This document shows, one piece after another, positions 1 through 5,445 of a stretch of DNA of 5,445 nt. The stretch spans positions 1 to 5,445 of the forward strand of contig UQZH01000080.1 of assembly GCA_900545445.1 (NCBI GenBank). The letters run 5' to 3'. The DNA comes from an uncultured Collinsella sp. (lineage in GTDB: Bacteria > Actinomycetota > Coriobacteriia > Coriobacteriales > Coriobacteriaceae). The translations under genes and the position numbers were made by a program. The number at the start of each line of letters is the position of its first letter. Position 1 is the stretch's first letter. Below the pieces are notes generated by a model. It was not told where the DNA came from. It ran no database searches and saw nothing but the letters and a program-made list of their open reading frames with translations.

Positions 1-48
1 GAAACAGGAAATTATAAATAAAAAATCGTTTTTCGTGGCTACTCTGCA
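1..48. other. AT-rich sequence of unknown origin replacing the glmM 3' part
   Basis: Where glmM should continue, the composition changes sharply: positions 1-36 contain only 8 G/C bases out of 36, against GC-rich genes elsewhere. The stretch includes AAAAA-TCG-TTTTT (23-35), a small inverted repeat. Read on the minus strand the segment begins TGTGCAGAGTAGCCACG. This could be the terminal part of an insertion element, the edge of an integrated element, a recombination junction, or a chimeric contig end. No transposase or target-site duplication is visible because the other side lies outside the window, so no family is assigned. Confidence 0.5.
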
Positions 49-1011
49 CAGGCTGTAGCCGCCCTCGCGCATCTTGGCATACACGTGACGGTCGCCCACG
101 CCGCTGGTCACGGCACTCAGGCCGGCAAGCTCCAACGACTTGATCAGGCCAAAGTTGCTGGCGATCGTCGGCACCACGGTACCGCCCGAGAGACGCCCGT
201 GCTTGTTCAGGTACACACCGCACACGTACAGGATCTGGTCACCGTCGACCACGCGGCCGCGCTCGTCCACGGCCAGGCAGCGGTCGGCATCGCCATCGTA
301 GGCAAAACCCACATCCAGGCCCTGCTCCACCACATGGCGCTGCAGACGCTCCATATGCGTGGAGCCGCAGTCGACGTTGATGTTAAAGCCATCGGGCGCG
401 GCATTGATCACGCGCACGTCGGCGCCCAGCGCGTCGAACACCGGCTTGGCCACCGAGGAAGCCGAGCCGTTGGCGCAGTCGATACCGATCTTGACGCCCT
501 GCAGCGAAAAGTTCGCACTTGCAATGAGCGAAGCAATGTAGCGGTTGCGGCCCTGCATGTAGTCCACCGTGGCACCGATGTGGTTGCCCGTGGCCAACGG
601 AACTTCGCTCTTGCCATCGATGTAGTCCTCGATGAGCTCCAGTACGTCCTCGTCCATCTTAAAACCGTCGCTATTGACGAGCTTAATGCCGTTATCGCAA
701 AACGGGTTGTGGCTCGCGCTGATCATGATGCCGCAATCGAAGCAGCCCTCCACGGTCTGATGTGCCACGCCCGGCGTCGGGATCACGTGCAGCATATAGG
801 CGTCCGCACCGCTCGCGACCAGACCGCTCACCAGCGCCGCCTCGAACATATAACTCGAGCGACGTGTGTCCTTGCCCACGATCACGCGCGCCTTAGCACT
901 GCGGTTGGCGCCGTAATACCAGCCCACAAAACGGCCAATCTTATAAGCGTGCTCTACCGTCAGCCCAACGTTGGCCTCACCGCGAAAGCCGTCGGTGCCA
1001 AAGTACTTCAT
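1..1011 (-). CDS. glmM: Phosphoglucosamine mutase GlmM, 3'-truncated or interrupted
   Basis: GlmM interconverts glucosamine-6-phosphate and glucosamine-1-phosphate in the cytoplasm, the step before UDP-GlcNAc and peptidoglycan synthesis. The ATG at 1009-1011 has an AAGGAG Shine-Dalgarno 5 nt upstream. The protein opens with MKYFGTDGFRG, typical of the family. The phosphoserine loop ISASHNP puts the catalytic Ser at residue 100 (codon 712-714), and the metal-binding loop DGDADR lies at residues 239-244 (about 280-297). Both match the usual GlmM positions. Homology runs through VGDRHVYAKM to GGYSL at residue 321 (codon 49-51). The next expected element, the sugar-binding G-E-x-S-G-H loop, is absent, and the frame instead reads CRVATKNDFLF through AT-rich DNA, open to the window edge. 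The family is about 445-450 residues, so the last quarter, including the phosphate-binding domain 4, is missing here. The identity is very secure; whether the break is biological or an assembly artefact cannot be told from this window. Confidence 0.95.
   Translation of the reverse strand, partial: MKYFGTDGFRGEANVGLTVEHAYKIGRFVGWYYGANRSAKARVIVGKDTRRSSYMFEAALVSGLVASGADAYMLHVIPTPGVAHQTVEGCFDCGIMISASHNPFCDNGIKLVNSDGFKMDEDVLELIEDYIDGKSEVPLATGNHIGATVDYMQGRNRYIASLIASANFSLQGVKIGIDCANGSASSVAKPVFDALGADVRVINAAPDGFNINVDCGSTHMERLQRHVVEQGLDVGFAYDGDADRCLAVDERGRVVDGDQILYVCGVYLNKHGRLSGGTVVPTIASNFGLIKSLELAGLSAVTSGVGDRHVYAKMREGGYSLCRVATKNDFLFIISCF
37..60. repeat. 6-bp inverted repeat GGCTAC/GTAGCC spanning the glmM junction
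   Basis: GGCTAC at 37-42 and its reverse complement GTAGCC at 55-60 are separated by 12 nt. The right arm is genuine glmM coding sequence (the Gly-Tyr codons of GGYSL); the left arm is in the foreign-looking sequence. The two arms straddle the homology breakpoint at about 48/49. Six-base matches are common by chance, so this is weak on its own. Confidence 0.35.
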
Positions 1012-1016
1012 GCGCT

Positions 1017-1022
1017 CTCCTT
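1017..1022 (-). promoter_or_regulatory. Shine-Dalgarno of glmM
   Basis: AAGGAG on the minus strand lies 5 nt before the glmM ATG. It follows the U-tract of the upstream terminator almost directly (U-tract 1023-1030), so the ribosome site sits in the terminator's 3' flank. It fixes the glmM start at 1011. Confidence 0.85.
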
Positions 1023-1057
1023 ACAAAATAGGGGCGGACAGATTGCCTGTCCGCCCC
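1023..1057 (-). terminator. Intrinsic terminator between the DUF4012 gene and glmM
   Basis: A perfect 10-bp stem, GGGGCGGACA (1031-1040) and TGTCCGCCCC (1048-1057), encloses a 7-nt loop. On the minus strand it is followed by TATTTTGT (1030-1023), a moderate U-tract; on the plus strand it is followed by AAAATGG, so it acts on minus-strand transcripts. It lies 37 nt beyond the DUF4012 stop codon and should end that transcript. Because glmM starts only 19 nt past the stem, the same hairpin would also sit in the leader of any glmM mRNA that starts upstream. Confidence 0.85.
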
Positions 1058-1070
1058 AAAATGGTACTCG

Positions 1071-1076
1071 ATTATC
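1071..1076 (-). promoter_or_regulatory. Possible -10 element for glmM (weak)
   Basis: GATAAT on the minus strand matches the TATAAT consensus at 5 of 6 bases and lies between the DUF4012 stop and the terminator stem. No convincing -35 hexamer is found 16-18 bp upstream, and a proper extended -10 TG is not in register. If used, transcription would begin just before the terminator hairpin. It is listed because it is the only candidate that could serve glmM within the gap. Confidence 0.2.
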
Positions 1077-1094
1077 TGCACTACCAGAAAAACC

Positions 1095-3434
1095 CTACGC
1101 CGACGCGCTGTCGCGAGCCGCCTGGCATGTAGGAGTCTGACGCAGCGTAAGCGGCTTGTCCCCCGCCTCGGCCGACGTGGTCAGCGTATACGTGATCGTC
1201 GTCGTCTCGCCAGCATGCAGGTCAACGGTGCCCGAATAGAAGGGGATTCCATGCCACGTAGCGGCGCCAAGACCAAACTGTGTGCCCTCAACCGTAAGGT
1301 CACTGATGTTGCCGCCCGTCGGGGCAAACAACGAGACATTCAGGCGTTCGTCGTCACGCGCGGCATCGGGTGCGCTCGCCGCAACGTAGTCGGGCAGCTT
1401 GCCTGCCTCCTCCTGCGTCATGATGTTCGTCAGAGTAACGGTGATGCGATACGAGCACGTGCCGTCGCCGTTCTTGATGCCCTGGCCGATCTGCGTGTCG
1501 GCGTTCAGATACCAGTCGAGCTTGGAGAAGCTCAGGTTGTTAAAGTAAACGCCGGCAACAGGATCGGCACTCGGGTCATCCGGATCGGGCAGCGAAGCGT
1601 CAATGCCCGTCTCTTTGATGGCACTCTGCTCATCATCGTTTCTCATCCACGCGATCAGGCGGCCCTCTTCGGCACCGCGCTCAACGGCGCTGACAAGCTT
1701 CGTAACATCGACATCGCCGATACCGCCAAGGATCTTGTCGAAGGCAGCGCTGGCGACGGATGCAAAGATGCCGTCAGACTCCTCGACCGGATAGTTCCAG
1801 TACACATCGTGCATGAGGACCTTTGCGGCGTTGGTGCCGTCGACAACCGTTCCGTCGGGCAGTGACACGTTACCGACCAGGCCCAGCAGATACTGCAGGA
1901 ACACCGGGTCGATACCGATGACGCCATCAACGTCCTGTCCATACTGGGACTTCCACAGCGCGGCGACACGCTGCGAGTTGCGGGGCCAATCAGGCGAATA
2001 GGTATTGCCCGAGTTGTACAGGTTACTGTGGTTGCCGAACAGCGCCTCATCCTCTTCGTCGACGCTCTCGACTGCCTCATCCTCGCTGAGTCCAATGCGG
2101 GGAACAAACTCGCCAATCGACATCTGGCCGTCAGTGACCGAAATCAGGCCCTGCGAACCGCCAAAGCCGCCGCAAGCACGAATCTCGACGTTGTTCATGG
2201 CGTACATAAGGTAGTTGCGCGTCTGGCCGTTGGCGCCGAGCATCTGGGGAAGGACGGGGGCGACCTTCTCCGCCGCGTCAACCGCACCGTTGAGGGTGGC
2301 AAAGCCGTCCTTGGCCTTATCGACCAGCTCGGTCACCTGGGAAATATGAGTATCGCCAATGCCCTGGACCTTCTCGTTGGCGCTCTTGAACACCTTCGAG
2401 CTGCTGGAAAGCGAATCGGCGACCGCCTGCAGCGCGGACACGTTAATCATGCCGTCCTGGAACAGCTTGCCGGGCGTAGCCTGCGAGAGGTTGTCGGCCA
2501 TGGGAACCAGCGCATTGCTCGAGACATCGGACAGGGCGTCAATCATGGTGCGGGCCGCATTGATATCGCTGCCATACACCGGGATAAACGAAGCCGCCGC
2601 CCACAGCGGGCTCGAGGTCTCCGCCTTCATGCTGTTACAGAGCTCATCGATCTTCTTCGCGTCGTCAGGCAGCGTCGAAAAATCGCCCGACGTGACCTTA
2701 TCCTTAAGGCCACCGACGATCTCGACAGCCTCCTTCGCTTCGCTCTTTACGGTCTTTGCCGAGTTAAGCAGCATAAAGCCGCTTGCGCCAAGCACAACGA
2801 GAAGCACCGCGACTACAGCGGCAATAACGGCGCCGGTGTGACGCTTTTTGCGCTCGCCCTTGCGATGGCGATGACGGACCAGACCGTCAGAGGTCGAACT
2901 CGACGAAGCATCGCCACCGTAGTTCAAGCCAAAATCGTAATAATCTTCTTTAGAGCCCGAGCCCTTAAACTCGGCACCGTCGTCATTGAGACGGGCAAAC
3001 GTGCCGGTTTCGGAAGCGCCCGTATAGATAGTGCCTAGGTTACCCGTAAGCCCTGCGTCTTCAGCAGAAGAAGCACTATTGGCGGGATTGGCAGAGCTGA
3101 TGGGGCTGGCGTTGTGGGCGCGATGAGCGTTGTTAGCGGGGCCAGTGGAGCCGGCGACATTTGCACCGCCCGTTGGCGCCGGACGGACCCCGGCCGACGA
3201 AGCCGCAGAGCCCGACCCGCCCGGAAATGCCTGCCTGCCTACGCGACCAGCCTGTTTTGCCTTTTGAGACTGTTCGTACAGAGCGGCAAACATCGCCGTT
3301 TCGCCCGGAGACGTACGGTTGCCAGCACCGTTTTGGCTGGATCCACTCGGTACGCCAGCGTTTCCAGTCCCATTTGAACGCGGCGGAACTGCAGAGCGCT
3401 CGCCGTCGCCGTTCTTAAAGTGGTTACCAGCCAT
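1095..3434 (-). CDS. DUF4012 domain-containing single-pass membrane protein
   Basis: This is a 779-residue protein starting at ATG 3432-3434, with GAGGA (3442-3446) 7 nt upstream. Residues 1-186 are low complexity, rich in Ala, Ser, Gly and Asn. Residues 187-200 are strongly basic (RHRHRKGERKKRHT), and 201-224 form one transmembrane helix, so by the positive-inside rule the N-terminus is cytoplasmic and about 555 residues face outward. Residues 225-400 look helical. From about 405 the DUF4012 core appears: NYLMYAMNNVEIRACGGFGG (407-426), then WPRNSQRVAALW (483-494) and DGVIGIDPVFLQYLLGLVG (503-521). A Thr- and Val-rich C-terminal part (about 660-765) looks beta-stranded. Four cysteines (266, 421, 660, 770) lie outside and could form disulfides. 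There is no LPXTG sorting signal. DUF4012 has no established biochemical function, so none is assigned. The gene ends before a strong terminator. Confidence 0.92.
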   Translation of the reverse strand: MAGNHFKNGDGERSAVPPRSNGTGNAGVPSGSSQNGAGNRTSPGETAMFAALYEQSQKAKQAGRVGRQAFPGGSGSAASSAGVRPAPTGGANVAGSTGPANNAHRAHNASPISSANPANSASSAEDAGLTGNLGTIYTGASETGTFARLNDDGAEFKGSGSKEDYYDFGLNYGGDASSSSTSDGLVRHRHRKGERKKRHTGAVIAAVVAVLLVVLGASGFMLLNSAKTVKSEAKEAVEIVGGLKDKVTSGDFSTLPDDAKKIDELCNSMKAETSSPLWAAASFIPVYGSDINAARTMIDALSDVSSNALVPMADNLSQATPGKLFQDGMINVSALQAVADSLSSSSKVFKSANEKVQGIGDTHISQVTELVDKAKDGFATLNGAVDAAEKVAPVLPQMLGANGQTRNYLMYAMNNVEIRACGGFGGSQGLISVTDGQMSIGEFVPRIGLSEDEAVESVDEEDEALFGNHSNLYNSGNTYSPDWPRNSQRVAALWKSQYGQDVDGVIGIDPVFLQYLLGLVGNVSLPDGTVVDGTNAAKVLMHDVYWNYPVEESDGIFASVASAAFDKILGGIGDVDVTKLVSAVERGAEEGRLIAWMRNDDEQSAIKETGIDASLPDPDDPSADPVAGVYFNNLSFSKLDWYLNADTQIGQGIKNGDGTCSYRITVTLTNIMTQEEAGKLPDYVAASAPDAARDDERLNVSLFAPTGGNISDLTVEGTQFGLGAATWHGIPFYSGTVDLHAGETTTITYTLTTSAEAGDKPLTLRQTPTCQAARDSASA

Positions 3435-3435
3435 A

Positions 3436-3446
3436 GAGGAGTCCTC
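3436..3446 (-). promoter_or_regulatory. Shine-Dalgarno of the DUF4012 gene within an 11-bp palindrome
   Basis: On the minus strand GAGGA-C-TCCTC precedes the ATG by one base; the GAGGA half is the likely ribosome site, 7 nt from the start. The two 5-base halves are perfect inverted copies. As RNA only a tiny stem with a 3-nt loop could form, so strong occlusion is unlikely. The ribosome-site role supports the start codon; any regulatory role of the symmetry is speculative. Confidence 0.6.
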
Positions 3447-3473
3447 GCAATACTAAAAGTCAATAACGCTATT

Positions 3474-3504
3474 AGTTTATGACATATTTGGCATCGTCAG
3501 TTAA
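3474..3504 (-). promoter_or_regulatory. Weak candidate promoter for the DUF4012 gene
   Basis: On the minus strand TTAACT (3499-3504) and TAAACT (3474-3479) are separated by 19 bp, in the AT-rich part of the gap between the transporter and DUF4012 genes. The -10 fits the loose TAnnnT form, but the spacing is long. Transcription would start about 30 nt before the ATG. A better-looking TTGACT (3458-3463) lies too close to the start codon to serve. This is a tentative call. Confidence 0.22.
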
Positions 3505-3517
3505 ACTCCAGATGCAG

Positions 3518-3542
3518 GCACCAATTCGCGGAATTGTGGTGC
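3518..3542 (-). terminator. Hairpin downstream of the EamA gene, weak terminator candidate
   Basis: CAATTC (3522-3527) and GAATTG (3531-3536) pair around a GCG loop. The stem extends by GCAC (3518-3521) with GTGC (3539-3542) after a 2-nt bulge, giving 10 pairs. It begins 31 nt beyond the transporter stop codon on the minus strand, the right place for a terminator, but no U-tract follows (CTGCATC), so it may instead be a 3' stabilising stem or a protein-binding palindrome. Confidence 0.35.
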
Positions 3543-3573
3543 AACACCGCGTCCGTCTAGGCAGCGGCGTGAG

Positions 3574-4596
3574 CTATACCGTCAGGAACATCATCACGAT
3601 GATCATGGCAAAGCCGATAAGGTCGGTCGGCAAAAACACCGTGCCCAGCATAACAGCGCTGGTGATGGTCGCCGAAACCGGCTCCACAGTTCCGATGAGG
3701 CTCGCACGCACCGAGCCGATGTCCTTAACGCCCTGCATATACAGCATGTAGGCAAAAAACGAGCCAATGACCACAAATACCGCGAGCGCCTCGATACCGG
3801 CAGCATCGAGCGCCGGCATATGAGCCCACGGCTGCACGAAGACGCACGAGACCACACCCGCTGTGAGCATGGCAGAGCCTGTAACGATGGGGCTGCCGTA
3901 TTCGGGCAGAATCTTGGCGGGAATCACCGCCATGCAGGCGGCGCTGACCGCACACATAAGGCCCGCAACCAGGCCGAGCGGCGAGATGCTCAGGCTGGTC
4001 GGGTCGCCGCCGGTAGCGATTAAAAAGGTGCCGCCCAGGGCCAACCCAATGCCAACGGCCTCACGCACGCGAGGCATGCGATGGTCGATCACGCAGGTGT
4101 AGCCCATAATGATGACCAGTTGCAGGCACTGGAGCACCGTCGCAGTTCCGGCATTGGTCAGGCGCACGGCCGAAAGATAACAAAACTGGTTAAAGAGCAG
4201 GCCAAAAGCGGTAAAGAGCAGCAGCTGCTTGCGATCAGCGGACGTCGTCCAAAGCTTGACCAGGCGTGCGCGGTCGCGCGTGACAACCACAGCCATAAAG
4301 AGCAGGCCGGCGAGAATCTGCCGTATGCTCATAAGCCACAGCGTATCGACATGGTAGGTATCGAACAAAAAACTCGCGCTGGTACCCGAGAAACCCCAAA
4401 ACGAACCGCCCACCAGCGTGGCTAAAACGCCCGTGATCATCTTGCGCGTCTGGGCGTCGTTGAGACGGTCGCGCCAGGCGCGACGGGTGTTGCGGCTGAG
4501 CTCGTCAGTTCCCTCGGGCACGACAAAATCGGACGCCGCCGTCATCGGTACCGAAGTCTTTTTGCGTGCACGCTGAGCTGTGCGCTCCTGCTCCAT
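3574..4596 (-). CDS. EamA/DMT superfamily transporter
   Basis: This 340-residue inner-membrane protein belongs to the drug/metabolite transporter superfamily and is built as two EamA repeats of five helices each. Residues 1-52 are a charged, probably cytoplasmic extension. The first repeat runs about 53-195 (starting MITGVLATLVGGSFWGFSG, with LSAVRLTNAGTATVLQ at 141-156), and the second about 207-338. The second contains the family-typical segment with Glu305-Pro306 (VRASLIGTVEPVSATITSA, 296-314), corresponding to the usual A-x-EP-V-x-A pattern. The protein stops right after helix 10, with almost no C-terminal tail. The start is ATG 4594-4596 with GGGGGAG 4 nt upstream. Substrate cannot be read from sequence: relatives export amino acids, metabolites or drugs. 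Flanking gaps of 125 and 139 bp suggest its own transcription unit. Confidence 0.9.
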   Translation of the reverse strand: MEQERTAQRARKKTSVPMTAASDFVVPEGTDELSRNTRRAWRDRLNDAQTRKMITGVLATLVGGSFWGFSGTSASFLFDTYHVDTLWLMSIRQILAGLLFMAVVVTRDRARLVKLWTTSADRKQLLLFTAFGLLFNQFCYLSAVRLTNAGTATVLQCLQLVIIMGYTCVIDHRMPRVREAVGIGLALGGTFLIATGGDPTSLSISPLGLVAGLMCAVSAACMAVIPAKILPEYGSPIVTGSAMLTAGVVSCVFVQPWAHMPALDAAGIEALAVFVVIGSFFAYMLYMQGVKDIGSVRASLIGTVEPVSATITSAVMLGTVFLPTDLIGFAMIIVMMFLTV

Positions 4597-4634
4597 TCCA
4601 CTCCCCCGAAATCAATTGGCAACAAAGCGCTCAA

Positions 4635-4662
4635 ACTGTAGCACGAATATCGGCATGAAAAA
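4635..4662 (-). promoter_or_regulatory. Candidate promoter for the EamA transporter
   Basis: On the minus strand TACAGT (4635-4640) is preceded by TGC, giving an extended -10 arrangement that fits the TAnnnT pattern. A poor TTTTTC (4657-4662) lies 16 bp upstream as a possible -35. Transcription would start about 30 nt before the transporter ATG, leaving a normal leader with its ribosome site. The rest of this 125-bp gap shows nothing else that I can support. Confidence 0.33.
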
Positions 4663-4721
4663 GCAGACGATTCGGAACATCTATGAGCATCCAAATTGCA
4701 GGGACGAAAGGCACAGACGCG

Positions 4722-5429
4722 CTATGCCGAGTGGTTGGAACCGTCTAGGGCGCCGGGGGCGGCTTCCGCACTTTCATCGGAATGGCCACCGTCGTTCTGC
4801 TCCTTGGCGCTATCCTGGCCTTCCTGCTCACGGCGACGTTTTTCGCGAATCTGCTCCACAGCAGCGCGCAGGGCGGCCTCGTCCTCGGCGCGCGCCACCT
4901 CTTGTGTGGTCTTGACCATATGGCGAATCTCGAGCACCAGCAGCACGATCAACGGCACCACGATGAACGGAAAGAACAGCAGCGGATTGGTGAGCAGCGA
5001 CACCACCACGCCCAGGCCTGCCGAGACAAAGACCACGCGGCCCACCACATCGGCGGCGGGCGCGGGCGCGGCATCCTCGACCGGATTGGCGTCGCCCTTG
5101 GTGTGGTAGACCGGCGAGCCGTCGGATGCGGCCTCCACGGATACGATGCGGTGCGTGTTGAGCGAACCCTCCAGCGCGTCATCGGACGAATGGAAGGTGA
5201 TGATATCGCCCACCTGGTAGACCTGGCTGTTGTCGGTATCGACGACGATAAACGAATGCACGGGAATCGCCGGCTCCATCGAGCCGGTCAGCGTGCGCAT
5301 AAAGCCGTAGCCCATGATGGTGGGAATCTCGCCGGCGGGCGTGAACACCGTGCGCAGCAGCACCACAAAGGCGACCAGGATCACCACGGTCGCCAGCACG
5401 TTGATCACACGAAGCACGTGCTTCATCAC
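4722..5429 (-). CDS. Signal peptidase I, SipW/ER-type (S26B-like)
   Basis: This 235-residue membrane peptidase would cleave signal peptides from exported proteins on the outer face of the membrane. A helix at about 9-29 is followed by the catalytic domain: GSMEP with nucleophile Ser50, NTHRIV with His93, and TKGDAN with Asp113 (Asp119 nearby). His in place of the Lys general base marks the SipW/archaeal/ER class rather than the Ser-Lys LepB class. A second helix (about 141-166) is followed by a charged tail, 167-235, of which 172-205 is likely alpha-helical or coiled coil and the rest acidic and disordered; by topology it is cytoplasmic. The start is GTG 5427-5429, 9 nt after AAAGGA; the ATG at 5424-5426 is possible but 12 nt away. 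Bacterial SipW-type enzymes often serve a few dedicated substrates such as TasA/camelysin-like proteins, but no such substrate gene is in view. DUF4012 is not an obvious substrate, since it has an internal anchor and no cleavable N-terminal signal. Confidence 0.9.
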   Translation of the reverse strand: MMKHVLRVINVLATVVILVAFVVLLRTVFTPAGEIPTIMGYGFMRTLTGSMEPAIPVHSFIVVDTDNSQVYQVGDIITFHSSDDALEGSLNTHRIVSVEAASDGSPVYHTKGDANPVEDAAPAPAADVVGRVVFVSAGLGVVVSLLTNPLLFFPFIVVPLIVLLVLEIRHMVKTTQEVARAEDEAALRAAVEQIREKRRREQEGQDSAKEQNDGGHSDESAEAAPGALDGSNHSA

Positions 5430-5445
5430 TTGTCGTCGTCCTTTG

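Noticed and set aside
85..1140. Long plus-strand open frame opposite glmM
   Set aside because: It is the antisense of a confidently identified gene in GC-rich DNA, reads as His/Ala/Val-rich nonsense with no recognisable domain, and runs through the terminator hairpin.
1215..1865. 216-codon plus-strand open frame
   Set aside because: Also antisense to the DUF4012 core; it has no plausible ribosome site or domain.
2028..3038. 336-codon plus-strand open frame opposite the DUF4012 gene
   Set aside because: Antisense shadow of a gene with clear domain matches; the translation has low-complexity Arg/Ala/His composition and no family motif.
3458..3463. TTGACT as a -35 box for the DUF4012 gene
   Set aside because: A -10 at normal spacing would overlap the Shine-Dalgarno sequence and start codon, and no such hexamer is present.
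4642..4675. Inverted CGAAT/ATTCG in the peptidase-transporter gap as a terminator
   Set aside because: The stem is only 5-7 interrupted pairs around a loop of about 15 nt, and no U-tract follows; it overlaps the candidate promoter of the transporter.
4720..4760. tRNA-Ser-like text (ATGCCGAGTGGTTGGAA) on the plus strand
   Set aside because: It resembles the D-arm of serine tRNAs, but there is no matching acceptor stem, anticodon arm or T-arm, and it lies inside the end of the signal peptidase gene on the other strand.
4722..5429. Ser-Lys LepB-type signal peptidase
   Set aside because: The general base position is His93 in NTHRIV followed by the GDAN segment, which is the SipW/ER class; no Lys in the LepB context is seen.

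Overview
The window is GC-rich (except for about 36 bases at its left edge) and carries four genes, all on the minus strand. Reading in the direction of transcription, from right to left, they encode a SipW/ER-type signal peptidase I-like protein (4722-5429), an EamA/DMT-family transporter (3574-4596), a large DUF4012 single-pass membrane protein (1095-3434) and the N-terminal part of phosphoglucosamine mutase GlmM (1-1011). The base composition, the DUF4012 protein with a long Ala/Ser/Gly/Asn-rich N-terminus, and the SipW-type peptidase suggest a gut actinobacterium of the Coriobacteriia, most likely Collinsella or a close relative. This assignment is inferred from general resemblance; there is no rRNA or other marker gene here to confirm it.

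Layout: intergenic gaps are 125 bp (peptidase to transporter), 139 bp (transporter to DUF4012) and 83 bp (DUF4012 to glmM). The genes are co-directional but not tightly overlapped, so this is a loose cluster rather than an obvious operon. A strong intrinsic terminator (1023-1057) separates the DUF4012 gene from glmM. It ends only 8 nt before the glmM Shine-Dalgarno sequence, leaving no room for a promoter between them. No stretch of more than 300 bases lacks a gene, and I see no tRNA, rRNA, CRISPR array or complete mobile element.

How the genes might work together: all four touch the cell envelope. GlmM makes glucosamine-1-phosphate for peptidoglycan precursors, the peptidase would mature exported proteins, the EamA protein moves an unknown solute, and the DUF4012 protein has an extracellular domain of unknown role. 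Nothing in the sequence shows a physical or pathway link beyond this shared location.

The most striking features are these. (1) glmM homology stops abruptly at about position 49, just before the conserved sugar-binding loop, and is replaced by an AT-rich sequence that looks like a mobile-element end, a rearrangement or an assembly junction. (2) A terminator sits in the immediate leader of glmM. (3) A duplicated E-T-x-x-F-A-x-L motif lies in the otherwise low-complexity cytoplasmic tail of the DUF4012 protein. I do not see a clearly new multi-gene system; the DUF4012 protein is the least understood component.
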